Source of the DNA: DATBLE01 sp038248655
GTDB taxonomy: Bacteria; Actinomycetota; Thermoleophilia; Gaiellales; Gaiellaceae
NCBI GenBank assembly: GCA_038248655.1
Contig: JBBRXG010000012.1
Span: 1 to 40,989 of the forward strand
Direction: 5' to 3'
DNA: 40,989 nt
The notes under the pieces are model-generated. The model had not been told where the DNA came from, did no database searches, and saw only the letters and a list, made by a program, of their open reading frames with translations. Positions 15,922 to 23,220 of the stretch are shown one piece after another (the first letter of the stretch is position 1; each line of letters starts with the position of its first letter). The position numbers and the translations under genes are program-made.

Positions 15922-15947
15922 ATTGTAGGCCGGAGTTGGCTTAGGCT
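15922..15947. promoter_or_regulatory. Divergent promoters of kinase and DUF2269-like gene
   Basis: In the 41-bp gap, TACAAT (minus strand, 15927-15922) is seven bases before the kinase GTG, and TAGGCT (plus, 15942-15947) is eight bases before the GTG of the membrane-protein gene. Both would give near-leaderless transcripts. No Shine-Dalgarno sequence is seen for either gene. Confidence 0.4.
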
Positions 15948-15955
15948 TCTCCCGC

Positions 15956-16429
15956 GTGACGACGTACGACTGGCTGCTCCTCTTCCACATCCTCGCCGCG
16001 TTCCTGCTCCTGTCGGGATCGGTGGTCGCGGGCATCCTCCAGGCGGCCGCGGCGCGCCGCGTGCGCCCGAGCGAGGTCACGCTCCTCCTCGGCCTCGTGC
16101 AGCCGGCGGTGATCGCGGTCGGGATCGGCATGATCGGAACCCTCGGTCTCGGACTCTGGCTGGCAGACGACGCCGGCTACGGGTTCGGCGAGGGTTGGGT
16201 GATCGCCGCGATCGTCCTCTGGGTCGCCGCCGGCGCGCTGGGCGCGAGAGGCGGTCGACCGCTCCGCGAGGCACGTGAGCTGGCAGAACGCCTCGCCGCA
16301 GACGGCGACCGTCCCAGTCCCGAGCTCCACCGGGCGGTCGGCGACCGGCAGGCTCTCTTGTTCAGCTACCTCAGCTTCGCAGCGGTGCTCGCGATCCTCG
16401 TCCTGATGGTCTTCAAGCCGGGGACCTGA
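15956..16429 (+). CDS. DUF2269-like integral membrane protein
   Basis: 157-residue membrane protein of unknown function with four predicted helices: about residues 5-27 (WLLLFHILAAFLLLSG), 48-70 (PAVIAVGIGMIGTLGLGLWL), 78-96 and 132-153 (FSYLSFAAVLAILVLMVF). The LLFHILAAF start, with histidine in helix 1, resembles DUF2269 and related small membrane families. Starts at GTG 15956. The stop overlaps the ATG of the following gene, a clear paralogue, so the two probably form a heteromeric membrane pair. Confidence 0.75.
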   Translation: MTTYDWLLLFHILAAFLLLSGSVVAGILQAAAARRVRPSEVTLLLGLVQPAVIAVGIGMIGTLGLGLWLADDAGYGFGEGWVIAAIVLWVAAGALGARGGRPLREARELAERLAADGDRPSPELHRAVGDRQALLFSYLSFAAVLAILVLMVFKPGT

Positions 16430-16896
16430 TGATCGCCGTCGTCAGACCGGATGACTGGAACTGGCTGCTCTTCGGCCACCTGCTGGCCGCGTTTGCGCTC
16501 GTCGGCGGCGTGGCCACCGTCGTCCTCGTGTCGCTCGCCGCCGGGCGGAGGGCGCGGCCCAACCAGGTGCCGCTGCTCCGGGCGATCGCCTTCCGTACGA
16601 ACCTGGTCGTCGTTCTCCCGTCCTTCATCGCCGTCCACGTGCTCGGCGACGTGCTCGCGGGCCGCGAGTACGAGCACGGCGATCCCGACTGGCTCTCGGC
16701 CGGCTTCGCGATCACCGACGCTGCCCTGATCGTCGGCGGCGTGCTGTTGACGCTGCTCCAGTTCTGGGTTCTCCGTCGAACGCGCTCGGGCCGGCCGGGC
16801 GGGTGGCAGGCGGCGCTCGCCACCTACCTGCCCGCGCTCGTGCTCGCCGCCCTCGTCAGCGTGATCGTGTTCATGGCCGGCAAGCCCGTCGGGTAG
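16429..16896 (+). CDS. DUF2269-like integral membrane protein, paralogue
   Basis: 155-residue membrane protein with the same layout as its upstream neighbour: NWLLFGHLLAAFALVGGVAT in helix 1, then about 58-78 (TNLVVVLPSFIAVHVLGDVL), 85-108 and 133-152 (YLPALVLAALVSVIVFMAG). The (L)LFGHLLAAF/LLFHILAAF motif and the MAGKPVG versus VFKPGT tails show common descent. It overlaps the previous stop by one base (TGATG) and is translationally coupled. No catalytic residues are recognised; histidines in helices 1 and 2 could bind haem or metal, but that is speculation. Confidence 0.72.
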   Translation: MIAVVRPDDWNWLLFGHLLAAFALVGGVATVVLVSLAAGRRARPNQVPLLRAIAFRTNLVVVLPSFIAVHVLGDVLAGREYEHGDPDWLSAGFAITDAALIVGGVLLTLLQFWVLRRTRSGRPGGWQAALATYLPALVLAALVSVIVFMAGKPVG

Positions 16897-16990
16897 GCAC
16901 CGTCGGCCGGTGTGGGAAACAAGCGCTCGCTAACAGAACCTTTACCGAACGCATGTTTTTTCGACGCACGCGCTGCATAGGTTTCAGGCG

Positions 16991-17248
16991 ATGAGCTCGG
17001 CAGCCGCAGCCGTCGACCTGACCGCGATCACCGGGTATCTGGTCGCAGACGCGAAGGGACGCGTCGTCGGCCGGGTGGAGGCACCGATGTACGGCACCTC
17101 GCCCGACGTTCCCGACGCGCTCGCCGTTCGCTCCGGCTTCCTGCGCCGCAGGCGGATCGTGCCGACCGACGCGATCAAGGCGATCGACGGCCGCAGCGGC
17201 GTGATCGGGCTCCGGCTCGTGCGCGAGTCGATCCAGAGCTTCGGCTAG
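16991..17248 (+). CDS. PRC-barrel domain protein
   Basis: 85-residue protein built around one PRC-barrel: YLVADAKGRVVGRVEAPMYG, then VRSGFLRRRRIVPTDAIKAI and SGVIGLRLVRESI. PRC-barrels are small beta-barrels used in RNA processing (RimM), photosynthetic H subunits and many stand-alone actinobacterial proteins, whose role is unclear. Starts at ATG 16991; TAGGTT lies seven bases upstream, so it may be leaderless. The 94 bp before it hold a T-rich stretch and a small CACCG/CGGTG hairpin (16898-16912) but no gene. Confidence 0.75.
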   Translation: MSSAAAAVDLTAITGYLVADAKGRVVGRVEAPMYGTSPDVPDALAVRSGFLRRRRIVPTDAIKAIDGRSGVIGLRLVRESIQSFG

Positions 17249-17327
17249 ACCTTTCGAGGCGTCCGGGAGGAGCGCGGAGGGGCGCGCGCCTCCTTGGCTG
17301 GACCGGGCGAACTCGCGACGCTGAAGG

Positions 17328-17500
17328 CTGTCCCCTGGACAGAAGCCGGTCTCGTGTGCAGCCGGAAAACGACCGCGAGCCGCGCATGAACGCAGCTCGC
17401 AGTCGGCCGTCAGTCAGCCTCACCGCCGCAGGGTGGTGAGGCGTAGACGTATTTTAGACCAGCGGAGTGGGAGCCGCACCTTGTCCGTTTCGGACAGGGT
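17328..17500. repeat. GGACAG-type hairpins in the PRC-glnA gap
   Basis: CTGTCC-CCT-GGACAG lies at 17328-17342. ACCTTGTCCG-TTT-CGGACAGGGT lies at 17479-17500, a 10-bp stem with one G-T pair. Neither has a T-tract. The GGACA arm recurs in palindromes at 21283-21295 and 33305-33328. The remainder of the 17249-17512 gap shows no coding sequence. Confidence 0.5.
17417..17455 (+). terminator. Terminator-like hairpin after the PRC-barrel gene
   Basis: GCCTCACC (17417-17424) pairs perfectly with GGTGAGGC (17435-17442). It is followed about ten bases later by TATTTTA. It lies in the 264-bp convergent gap between the PRC-barrel gene and glnA and probably ends the plus-strand transcript. Confidence 0.5.
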
Positions 17501-17512
17501 GGGGCCGTTCCG

Positions 17513-18877
17513 CTACAGCGCCTTCAGATACCGCTCGAGCTCCCACTCGGTGAGCTGGACGCGGTACTCGTCCCATTCCTTGCGCTTGATCTCGACGTAG
17601 CGGTCGAAGATGTGCGGGCCGAGCGCCTTGCGCGCGAGGGCGGACTGCGACAGCTCGTCGATCGCCTCACCGAGCGTCTCCGGCAGCGCGACGATGCCGC
17701 GCTCGCGCCGCTGCTCGGCGGTCAGGTGGTAGAGGTTCGTCTCCATCGGGTCGGGGAGCTCGTAGCCCTGCTCGATTCCTTCGAGCCCCGCATGCAGGAG
17801 CGCTGCGAAGGTCAGGTACGGATTGCAGGCGGGATCCGGGCAGCGGATCTCGGCGCGGGTCGCCTGCTCGGAGCCGGGCTTGTAGAGCGGGATCCGGATC
17901 AGGGCGGAGCGGTTCCTCCGCGACCACGCGACGTAGACCGGCGCCTCGTAGCCCGGGACGAGCCGCTTGTACGAGTTCACCCACTGCGCGAACACGGCCG
18001 AGATCTCACGCGCGTGACGAAGCTGCCCGGCGATGAAGGCCTTGGCGACCTGGGACAGGTGCCACCCGTCGGCCTCGTCGAAGAAGGCGTTCCGCCCATC
18101 GGCGAAGAGCGACATGTGGGTGTGCATGCCCGAGCCGTTCTCGCCGAAGATCGGCTTCGGCATGAAGGTCGCGTAGACGCCGTTCTTCGCCGCGATCTCC
18201 TTGACGACGAGTCGGTAGGTCAGCGTATGGTCGGCCATGTCGAGCGCCGGCGCGAACCGCATGTCGATCTCGTGCTGGGACGGCCCGACCTCGTGGTGGT
18301 GGTACTCGATCGGGATCCCGACCTTCTCGAGCGCCTGGATCGTCTCGTTGCGCAGCTCGGTCGCGGCGTCCTGCGTCGTCATCGCGAAGTAGCCGCCCTC
18401 GTCGAGCGTCTCCGTCCCCTCCGCGTCCTTGAACAGGAAGTACTCGAGCTCGGGGCCGATGTTGAACGTGTCGAAGCCTGCCTCGTGCATCCGGTCGAGC
18501 GCGCACCGGAGAACGTACCGCGGGTCGCCCTCGTACGGCTTTCCGTCAGGCGTGACGACGTCGCAGATCATCCGTCCGACCTTGGACTCGCCCGACCGCC
18601 ACGGCATGACCACGAACGTGTCGGGATCGGGGATCGCGACCATGTCCGACTCCTCGATCGCGTTGAAGCCCGTGATCGACGAGCCGTCGAAGCCCATCCC
18701 GTCGTCGAGCGCGCCTTCGAGCTCGTCGGGGGTGATCGCGAAGCTCTTCAGGTGTCCCTCGAGATCGGTGAACCAGAGGAGCATCGACTCGATGCCTTCC
18801 GTCTTGCACCGGGCGAGCACCTGCTGCCGGATCTCCTCGCTCGACGTCGCCCTGTTCTTCGACTGCACCTGTGCCAT
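17513..18877 (-). CDS. glnA: Glutamine synthetase, type I
   Basis: 454-residue GSI enzyme making glutamine from glutamate, ammonia and ATP. Motifs include GMGFDGSSITGFN near the N-terminus, ELEYFLFKD and HHHEVGPSQHEIDMRF with metal-binding glutamates, FGENGSGMHTHMSL, and NRSALIRIPLY. A tyrosine in NLYHLTAEQRRERG occupies the position of the adenylylated tyrosine of enterobacterial GSI, but flanking residues differ and the length fits the GSI-alpha type, so adenylylation is doubtful. The ATG at 18877 has an excellent AGGAGG five bases upstream, unlike the leaderless genes around it. A strong terminator-like hairpin lies directly before this site. Confidence 0.95.
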   Translation of the reverse strand: MAQVQSKNRATSSEEIRQQVLARCKTEGIESMLLWFTDLEGHLKSFAITPDELEGALDDGMGFDGSSITGFNAIEESDMVAIPDPDTFVVMPWRSGESKVGRMICDVVTPDGKPYEGDPRYVLRCALDRMHEAGFDTFNIGPELEYFLFKDAEGTETLDEGGYFAMTTQDAATELRNETIQALEKVGIPIEYHHHEVGPSQHEIDMRFAPALDMADHTLTYRLVVKEIAAKNGVYATFMPKPIFGENGSGMHTHMSLFADGRNAFFDEADGWHLSQVAKAFIAGQLRHAREISAVFAQWVNSYKRLVPGYEAPVYVAWSRRNRSALIRIPLYKPGSEQATRAEIRCPDPACNPYLTFAALLHAGLEGIEQGYELPDPMETNLYHLTAEQRRERGIVALPETLGEAIDELSQSALARKALGPHIFDRYVEIKRKEWDEYRVQLTEWELERYLKAL

Positions 18878-18891
18878 CTTCCCTCCTGAAA

Positions 18892-18947
18892 ATGAAAAAG
18901 CCCCGAGCGCGGCATCGCCCCTGAACAACAGGGCCCGCACCCGAGGC
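18892..18947 (-). terminator. Terminator-like hairpin in the glnA leader (possible attenuator)
   Basis: Read on the minus strand, a 13-bp arm (18947-18935) pairs with 18912-18900, with three G-U pairs. An inner CCCTG/CAGGG stem closes the top, and CTTTTTCATT follows. The run of T ends 15 bases before the glnA start codon, so a glnA transcript must pass through this intrinsic terminator. An upstream GGCGA-TG-TCGCC stem (about 18943-18954) would compete with its left arm. Confidence 0.6.
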
Positions 18948-18982
18948 GACATCGCCTGCGGACGACTCCCAGCATAGCGCAG

Positions 18983-18988
18983 TAGGGT
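18983..18988 (+). promoter_or_regulatory. Predicted leaderless -10 box of the GNAT gene
   Basis: TAGGGT is followed by exactly six bases and then the ATG at 18995. There is no ribosome binding site. The glnA leader runs divergently from the same gap; TATGCT at 18976-18971 on the minus strand is a candidate -10 for it. Confidence 0.5.
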
Positions 18989-18994
18989 GTCGGC

Positions 18995-19729
18995 ATGGCT
19001 CCAGACCTGGAGAGCGCCGAGCACGCCGCGTACACGGACGCCTTCCGCGCCTCTCCCGAGCTCTGCGACGTCGCCCGGATCGGGGACGCAACCTGCCTCG
19101 CCGTTCGCCGCCTTCCCGGGCGGCTCTTCAACCGTGTCGTCGGGCTCACGACCGCGGACGCCCTGGACGAGATCGCCGCCTTCTACGGTGATACGAAGTG
19201 GTGGATCTCGGATTCGCAGGGGCTCGAATCGACGCTCGAGGAGCGCGGATTCGTCCGGGACTACGGCTGGATGAAGTTCTCCCGCGGCGTCGGCCCGCGA
19301 CAGGCCCGGAGCGACCTCGACGTCGTGCGGGTCGAGCCGCAACGCGCCGGGGACTTCGCGAGCGTCGTGGTCGGCGGCTACGACCTGCCGGAGTGGACGG
19401 CGCCGCTCGCAGCCAACGTCGTCGGGCGCCCGGGCTGGTCGTGCTTCGTGGCGTACGACGGGGAGGCGCCGGCCGGGGCGGGCGCCCTGTTCGTGCACCA
19501 GACGGCCGGCTGGCTCGGCTTCGGCGCCACCCTGCCGGCGTACCGTGGCCGCGGCGCGCAGAGCGCGATCCTCGCCGCCCGCATCGAGGATGCTCGCCAG
19601 CAGGGATGCTCGATCGTGATTACCGAGACGGGTGAGCTCGAGGAGGGACGCCCCTCGAGCTCGTACCGCAACATCGTCCGCGCCGGCTTCCGCGAGGCCG
19701 GTGTGCGACCGAACTACCGGGCGCCCTAG
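18995..19729 (+). CDS. GNAT family N-acetyltransferase
   Basis: 244-residue acetyltransferase-like protein. The C-terminal half (about 125-244) carries the GNAT core: a LGFGATLPAYRGRGAQSAIL motif A (acetyl-CoA binding, R-G-x-G/A) and the tail SSYRNIVRAGFREAGVRPNY. The N-terminal half (CLAVRRLPGRLFNRVVGL, AFYGDTKWW) looks like a degenerate second GNAT-like domain, as in two-domain acetyltransferases. The substrate is unknown. It is divergent from glnA, with 117 bp between start codons; a link to nitrogen metabolism is possible but not shown. Confidence 0.82.
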   Translation: MAPDLESAEHAAYTDAFRASPELCDVARIGDATCLAVRRLPGRLFNRVVGLTTADALDEIAAFYGDTKWWISDSQGLESTLEERGFVRDYGWMKFSRGVGPRQARSDLDVVRVEPQRAGDFASVVVGGYDLPEWTAPLAANVVGRPGWSCFVAYDGEAPAGAGALFVHQTAGWLGFGATLPAYRGRGAQSAILAARIEDARQQGCSIVITETGELEEGRPSSSYRNIVRAGFREAGVRPNYRAP

Positions 19730-19753
19730 CCGGCGGCCGGGCAAGACGTGGGT

Positions 19754-21208
19754 ATGCGGCGCTGGGGCCTGATTGCTGCTGCGGTCGCGGCGCTCGCCGT
19801 GCCGGTTGCCCACGCCAGGCCGCCGCTTCGGATCGGGGCCGTCGTCCCAGAGCTCCTGACGCGGTCGCTCGTCCCCGGCACGGTCGCCGCCATGCGCGCC
19901 GCGTCGCTCAACCAGGCCGCGCGGGTGACGCTGACCTGGAAGCGCGGCCAGACCGACCTCGACCTCGACCTCCTCGCCGACTTCCGGTACGGGATCGCTA
20001 CCGCCGAGCGGGCCGGCGCGGACGTGTATCTGACGCTCTACCCGGACGGAAGCTCGCAGACGCCCCTGACCGCCGACGACCAGGCGACGTTCGCGCAGTG
20101 GGCGGCGTGGCTGATCAGGCGGCTTCCGGAGGTCGAGCACGTGATCGTCGGCAACGAGCCGAACCTCAACCGGTTCTGGTTCCCGCAGTTCGGCGCCGGG
20201 GGCAGGGACGTGGCCGCGCCTGCCTACGTGCGCCTGCTGGCGCGTACCTACGATGCGCTCAAGGGGGCATCACCGGGGGTCGACGTGGTCGGCGGCGCGC
20301 TCGCGCACCGCGGGATCGACCGCCCGGGAAGCGGCCGCGACACGCACTCGCCCGTCAACTTCATCCTCGACATGGGCAAGGCGTACCGGCAGAGCGGCCG
20401 GACGAAGCCGATCATGGACGCGCTCGCGATCCATCCGTACCTCGACTCCTCCGACATCCCGCCCACCCACCAGCACCTGATGTCGCGCGAGATCACGATC
20501 GGGGACTACGGAAAGCTCCTGTCGGTACTGACGCGCGCTTTCGACGGATCGGGACAGCGGGGCTCGACGCTGCCGATCGTCTACGCCGAGTTCGGGGTCG
20601 AGACCCGCGTCCCACAGACGCTCGCCGGGCTTTACGCGGGCGTCGAGCCCTCGACGACGCATCCCGTCGACGAGAGGACGCAGGCGCGCTACTACGCCCT
20701 CGCGATGCAGATGGCCGCCTGCCAGCGGACCGTCAGGACGTTCCTCGTCTTCCGGCTGATCGACAGCCCCCAGTTGCCCGACTGGCAGTCCGGCCTCTAC
20801 TACGCGGACGGAAAGACGGCGAAGTCGAGCCGAACCGCGATCGCCGCCGCCGCGAGACGCTGGCGGGCCGTTTCGGCGCCGACCGGATGCGCAGCGCTGC
20901 TTGCGGTCAAGCCGCTCGTCTCCTTCTTCCCCGCCACCCGCCCGGGGCCGAGGATCGGGATCCAGCCGCTCCTCCTGCAGTGCAACGAGGACTGCGCCTA
21001 CACGATCCGGGTCACGAAGCTCCAGGCGAAAGCGCCGCTCGCCGTCGTCCGGGGCCGGTCGCTGGCCGGCCAGACCGCCCACCCCAGGGTTCCTCGCGTG
21101 CGGCTCACGCCGGGGTACTACCGGATCTCGATGCGGGTGACGGCGACCGCCTACCGGGCGAGCGCGTACTCGGCGAGCCGCGCCTTCCGGATCAGGGCTC
21201 GACGCTGA
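19754..21208 (+). CDS. Secreted glycoside-hydrolase-like TIM-barrel protein
   Basis: 484 residues from ATG 19754 (a GTG at 19748 would add two). Signal peptide MRRWGLIAAAVAALAVPVAH with likely cleavage after ARP. The body resembles clan GH-A glycosidases: DVYLTLYPDGS strand, HVIVGNEPNLNRFW with probable acid/base Glu135, DALAIHPYL strand, and IVYAEFGVET with probable nucleophile Glu279. A C-terminal beta domain (about 390-484) has two close cysteines (CNEDC) and ends in arginines. It may act on cell-wall or environmental glycans. Family number and substrate cannot be given. It lies 24 bp after the GNAT gene. Confidence 0.75.
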   Translation: MRRWGLIAAAVAALAVPVAHARPPLRIGAVVPELLTRSLVPGTVAAMRAASLNQAARVTLTWKRGQTDLDLDLLADFRYGIATAERAGADVYLTLYPDGSSQTPLTADDQATFAQWAAWLIRRLPEVEHVIVGNEPNLNRFWFPQFGAGGRDVAAPAYVRLLARTYDALKGASPGVDVVGGALAHRGIDRPGSGRDTHSPVNFILDMGKAYRQSGRTKPIMDALAIHPYLDSSDIPPTHQHLMSREITIGDYGKLLSVLTRAFDGSGQRGSTLPIVYAEFGVETRVPQTLAGLYAGVEPSTTHPVDERTQARYYALAMQMAACQRTVRTFLVFRLIDSPQLPDWQSGLYYADGKTAKSSRTAIAAAARRWRAVSAPTGCAALLAVKPLVSFFPATRPGPRIGIQPLLLQCNEDCAYTIRVTKLQAKAPLAVVRGRSLAGQTAHPRVPRVRLTPGYYRISMRVTATAYRASAYSASRAFRIRARR

Positions 21209-21478
21209 GGAGCGAAAGGGGCCGTGTCTAGCCTCGTGACGTTTCCAACCCAGTCTCTGAGACCAGGGTTGAACCGTTTCTGGGACAACTTGTCCACAGG
21301 GTTCACGGCCGGAGCGAGGCGAGCGGCAGCGACGCGACCATCATCACGCTGACCGAGTACTGCTGCTCAGGCTTCACGCGCAGCTCGACCGTTCCCGCCG
21401 ACACGCGGCGACGACGCTACGCGCGCGCAAGTCATGCCGAGAGAGTGTCGGCGTCGGACTCTGCGCGGCGGACGCCGA
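21209..21478. other. Intergenic gap with repeats and a possible gene tail
   Basis: This 270-bp convergent gap holds the repeat block above. On the minus strand, 21303-21404 is a 33-codon open stretch starting GTG (VSAGTVELRVKPEQQYSVSV, then MMVASLPLASLRP) with a TAG stop just upstream. Its beta-rich composition looks like the last strands of a lost protein. No promoter or RNA gene was recognised. Confidence 0.35.
21240..21295. repeat. Dispersed palindromic repeat, copy 2, with a GGACAA palindrome
   Basis: 21240-21263 is the reverse complement of 24 bp inside the ABC-F gene (11904-11927). Here the palindrome is extended, with AACCC and GGGTT arms flanking GTCTC-T-GAGAC. Twenty bases on, GGACAACTTGTCC (21283-21295) is a second perfect palindrome. 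Confidence 0.75.
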
Positions 21479-22396
21479 TCACTCCGACCGCCTCAGGTCG
21501 GAAAGCACCGCGTCGATCCGGTAGCGAGCGTTCGCCGCTCGCGGTGGATTCGTGTCCTTGTAGTAGGGCAATGCGATCAGCCCCGTCGAGAGCGCCCACC
21601 CTCGCCCCCTTTCCCACGTCGCGTCGTCGACATCCGACGCCGCGCGAAACACCGCTCGCGCGTCGGCGGACAGGACCGTCCAGGCGACCATGAGGTCACA
21701 GCCGGGATCGCCCACGCCGAGACAGCCGAAGTCGATGACGGCGGCGAGTCGCCCGTCGCGAACCAGGATGTTCTCGGGCGTGAGGTCTCCGTGCACCCAG
21801 ACCGCAGGGCCCGGCCAGGGCCGCACCCGAAGCCCCCAGTCCCAGGCAGCTGCTGCAGCGGTGGTGTCGATCACTCCGTCGAGCTCTGCGAGCGCCGTAC
21901 GCACCGGGCCGTCGCGCACCGGGAGGGGCGCGCCCCGGAAGAAGTTCTGCTCGCCGGCCGGGGGCCCACCGGCCGGATCGATGCGCCGCAGAGCGTCCAC
22001 GAATCGGGCGAGATCGGTGGCGAGACGGGCATTGCCGACCCCGTGCACCGGCGGGTTCTCGCCTTCCAGCCAGCCGTACACCGACCAGAAGAACGGGTAG
22101 CCGGCGCCGGGAGTGCCTCTGGCGATCGGGACCGGCAGCTCCGCCGGCAGACTCGAAGCGAGCCGGGGCAGCCATTCCCGCTCCTTGTCAACCTGGGCGT
22201 CGACTCCCTTCTTGCGAGGCAGGCGGGCCACCAGCTCGGTGCCGAGGCGATAGAGAACATGGTCGGAGCCGGCGGAAGGAACACGCTCGATCGGAAGGCC
22301 GGCCCAGTCCGGGAACTGCTGCTCGAGGAGCCGCCGAACGAGGTCCGCGTCGGTGCGCACCTCGTCGGCGTGCAGCCTCGCGGCGACGCCGATCAT
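21479..22396 (-). CDS. Aminoglycoside/macrolide phosphotransferase-family kinase
   Basis: 305-residue APH-fold kinase. Motifs are the N-terminal VRRLLEQQFPDWAGLPIERV and LYRLGTELVARLPRK nucleotide-binding strands, the catalytic loop VHGDLTPENILV (His202, Asp204, Asn209), and the metal-binding IDFGCLGVGDPGCDL (Asp222). The family phosphorylates aminoglycosides, macrolides or small metabolites, and actinobacterial genomes carry many of unknown substrate. Its ATG overlaps the stop of the ABC permease gene (ATGA), so it is the third gene of an exporter operon, which makes a drug or self-resistance role reasonable but unproved. Confidence 0.85.
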   Translation of the reverse strand: MIGVAARLHADEVRTDADLVRRLLEQQFPDWAGLPIERVPSAGSDHVLYRLGTELVARLPRKKGVDAQVDKEREWLPRLASSLPAELPVPIARGTPGAGYPFFWSVYGWLEGENPPVHGVGNARLATDLARFVDALRRIDPAGGPPAGEQNFFRGAPLPVRDGPVRTALAELDGVIDTTAAAAAWDWGLRVRPWPGPAVWVHGDLTPENILVRDGRLAAVIDFGCLGVGDPGCDLMVAWTVLSADARAVFRAASDVDDATWERGRGWALSTGLIALPYYKDTNPPRAANARYRIDAVLSDLRRSE

Positions 22397-23220
22397 CCGG
22401 ACCGCTTCAGCTTGCCGTGCTTCTTCGCGTAGCGCTCACCGCGCTGAAACACCCAGAGCCCGAGCGGGATCGCGACGACGCCGATCACGAGCAGCGGCCA
22501 GATGTCGCCCCAGACCTGCCCGACGCCGGCGCCCTCGAGGATCGCGTGCCGGATTCCGCGCAGGGCGTAGGTCGCCGGCGAGATCGTCGAGATCGCCTGC
22601 ATCCAGCCGGGCAGCACCGAGACCGGGTAGTAGACCCCGGAGACGACGAGCATGATCCCCTGGCCCATGAATCCGAGCTGGGTCCCCTTCTCGGGTGAGA
22701 TCAGCGGCAGGACGGCGGTCATCATCCCGATTCCGACGAACGAGACGGACGCGACCGAGAGCAGGACGAGCGCAGTGCCGAAGTTCGCGGTCGGCATGTG
22801 CAGCGAGAAGAACGCTGCGACCACGCCGAAGATCAGCGATGCCCGAACGAGCCCGTAGGCGATCGCGAACAGACCCATCCCGATCAGGTGCACGGGGCGC
22901 GAGAGCGGCGCCATGAACGTGTACTCGATCGTCCCCTCCCAGCGCTCCCACGCGACCGTCTCGGTGAGGATCTCGAAGATGATCCCGAGGTAGGCCCAGA
23001 TCACCGCCCCGATCAGGAGGATCGTGGTCAACCTCTCCTCGGCCGCAGGGGAGAGCCCCGCCGCCTTCGAGATGAAGACGATCGAGAGCGTGTTCGCGAT
23101 CGTCCAGACGAAGAACGCCAGCTCCCACATCGCGTAGCGCTTGACGAGGTACCAGTTCCGCTCGACCACGCCGAGGAGGCCGATCAGCTCGTGACGAGCT
23201 CGTGCGGCTGCGGCGCTCAT
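22393..23220 (-). CDS. ABC-2 type transporter permease
   Basis: 275-residue permease with six predicted helices: about 27-50 (ELAFFVWTIANTLSIVF), 58-80 (ILLIGAVIWAYLGIIF), 105-132 (LIGMGLFAIAYGLVRASLIF), 145-170, 175-200 (FMGQGIMLVVSGVYYPVSVL) and 240-258 (IWPLLVIGVVAIPLGLWVF). The PVSVLPGWMQAISTISPATY segment is typical of ABC-2 exporters for drugs or polysaccharides. The ATG at 23220 overlaps the ATPase stop (ATGA); an in-frame ATG 33 bp upstream lies inside the ATPase gene and is less likely. It works with the preceding ATPase. The substrate is unknown. Confidence 0.88.
   Translation of the reverse strand: MSAAAARARHELIGLLGVVERNWYLVKRYAMWELAFFVWTIANTLSIVFISKAAGLSPAAEERLTTILLIGAVIWAYLGIIFEILTETVAWERWEGTIEYTFMAPLSRPVHLIGMGLFAIAYGLVRASLIFGVVAAFFSLHMPTANFGTALVLLSVASVSFVGIGMMTAVLPLISPEKGTQLGFMGQGIMLVVSGVYYPVSVLPGWMQAISTISPATYALRGIRHAILEGAGVGQVWGDIWPLLVIGVVAIPLGLWVFQRGERYAKKHGKLKRSG

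Noticed and set aside
18878..18960. Known glutamine riboswitch (glnA RNA) upstream of glnA
   Set aside because: The conserved core bases of the cyanobacterial glutamine riboswitch are not seen; only a terminator-like hairpin is supported.
21303..21404. 33-codon minus-strand frame in the glycoside-hydrolase/APH gap as a gene
   Set aside because: A TAG lies just upstream, there is no start signal and no family match; recorded only as a possible tail remnant within the gap entry.
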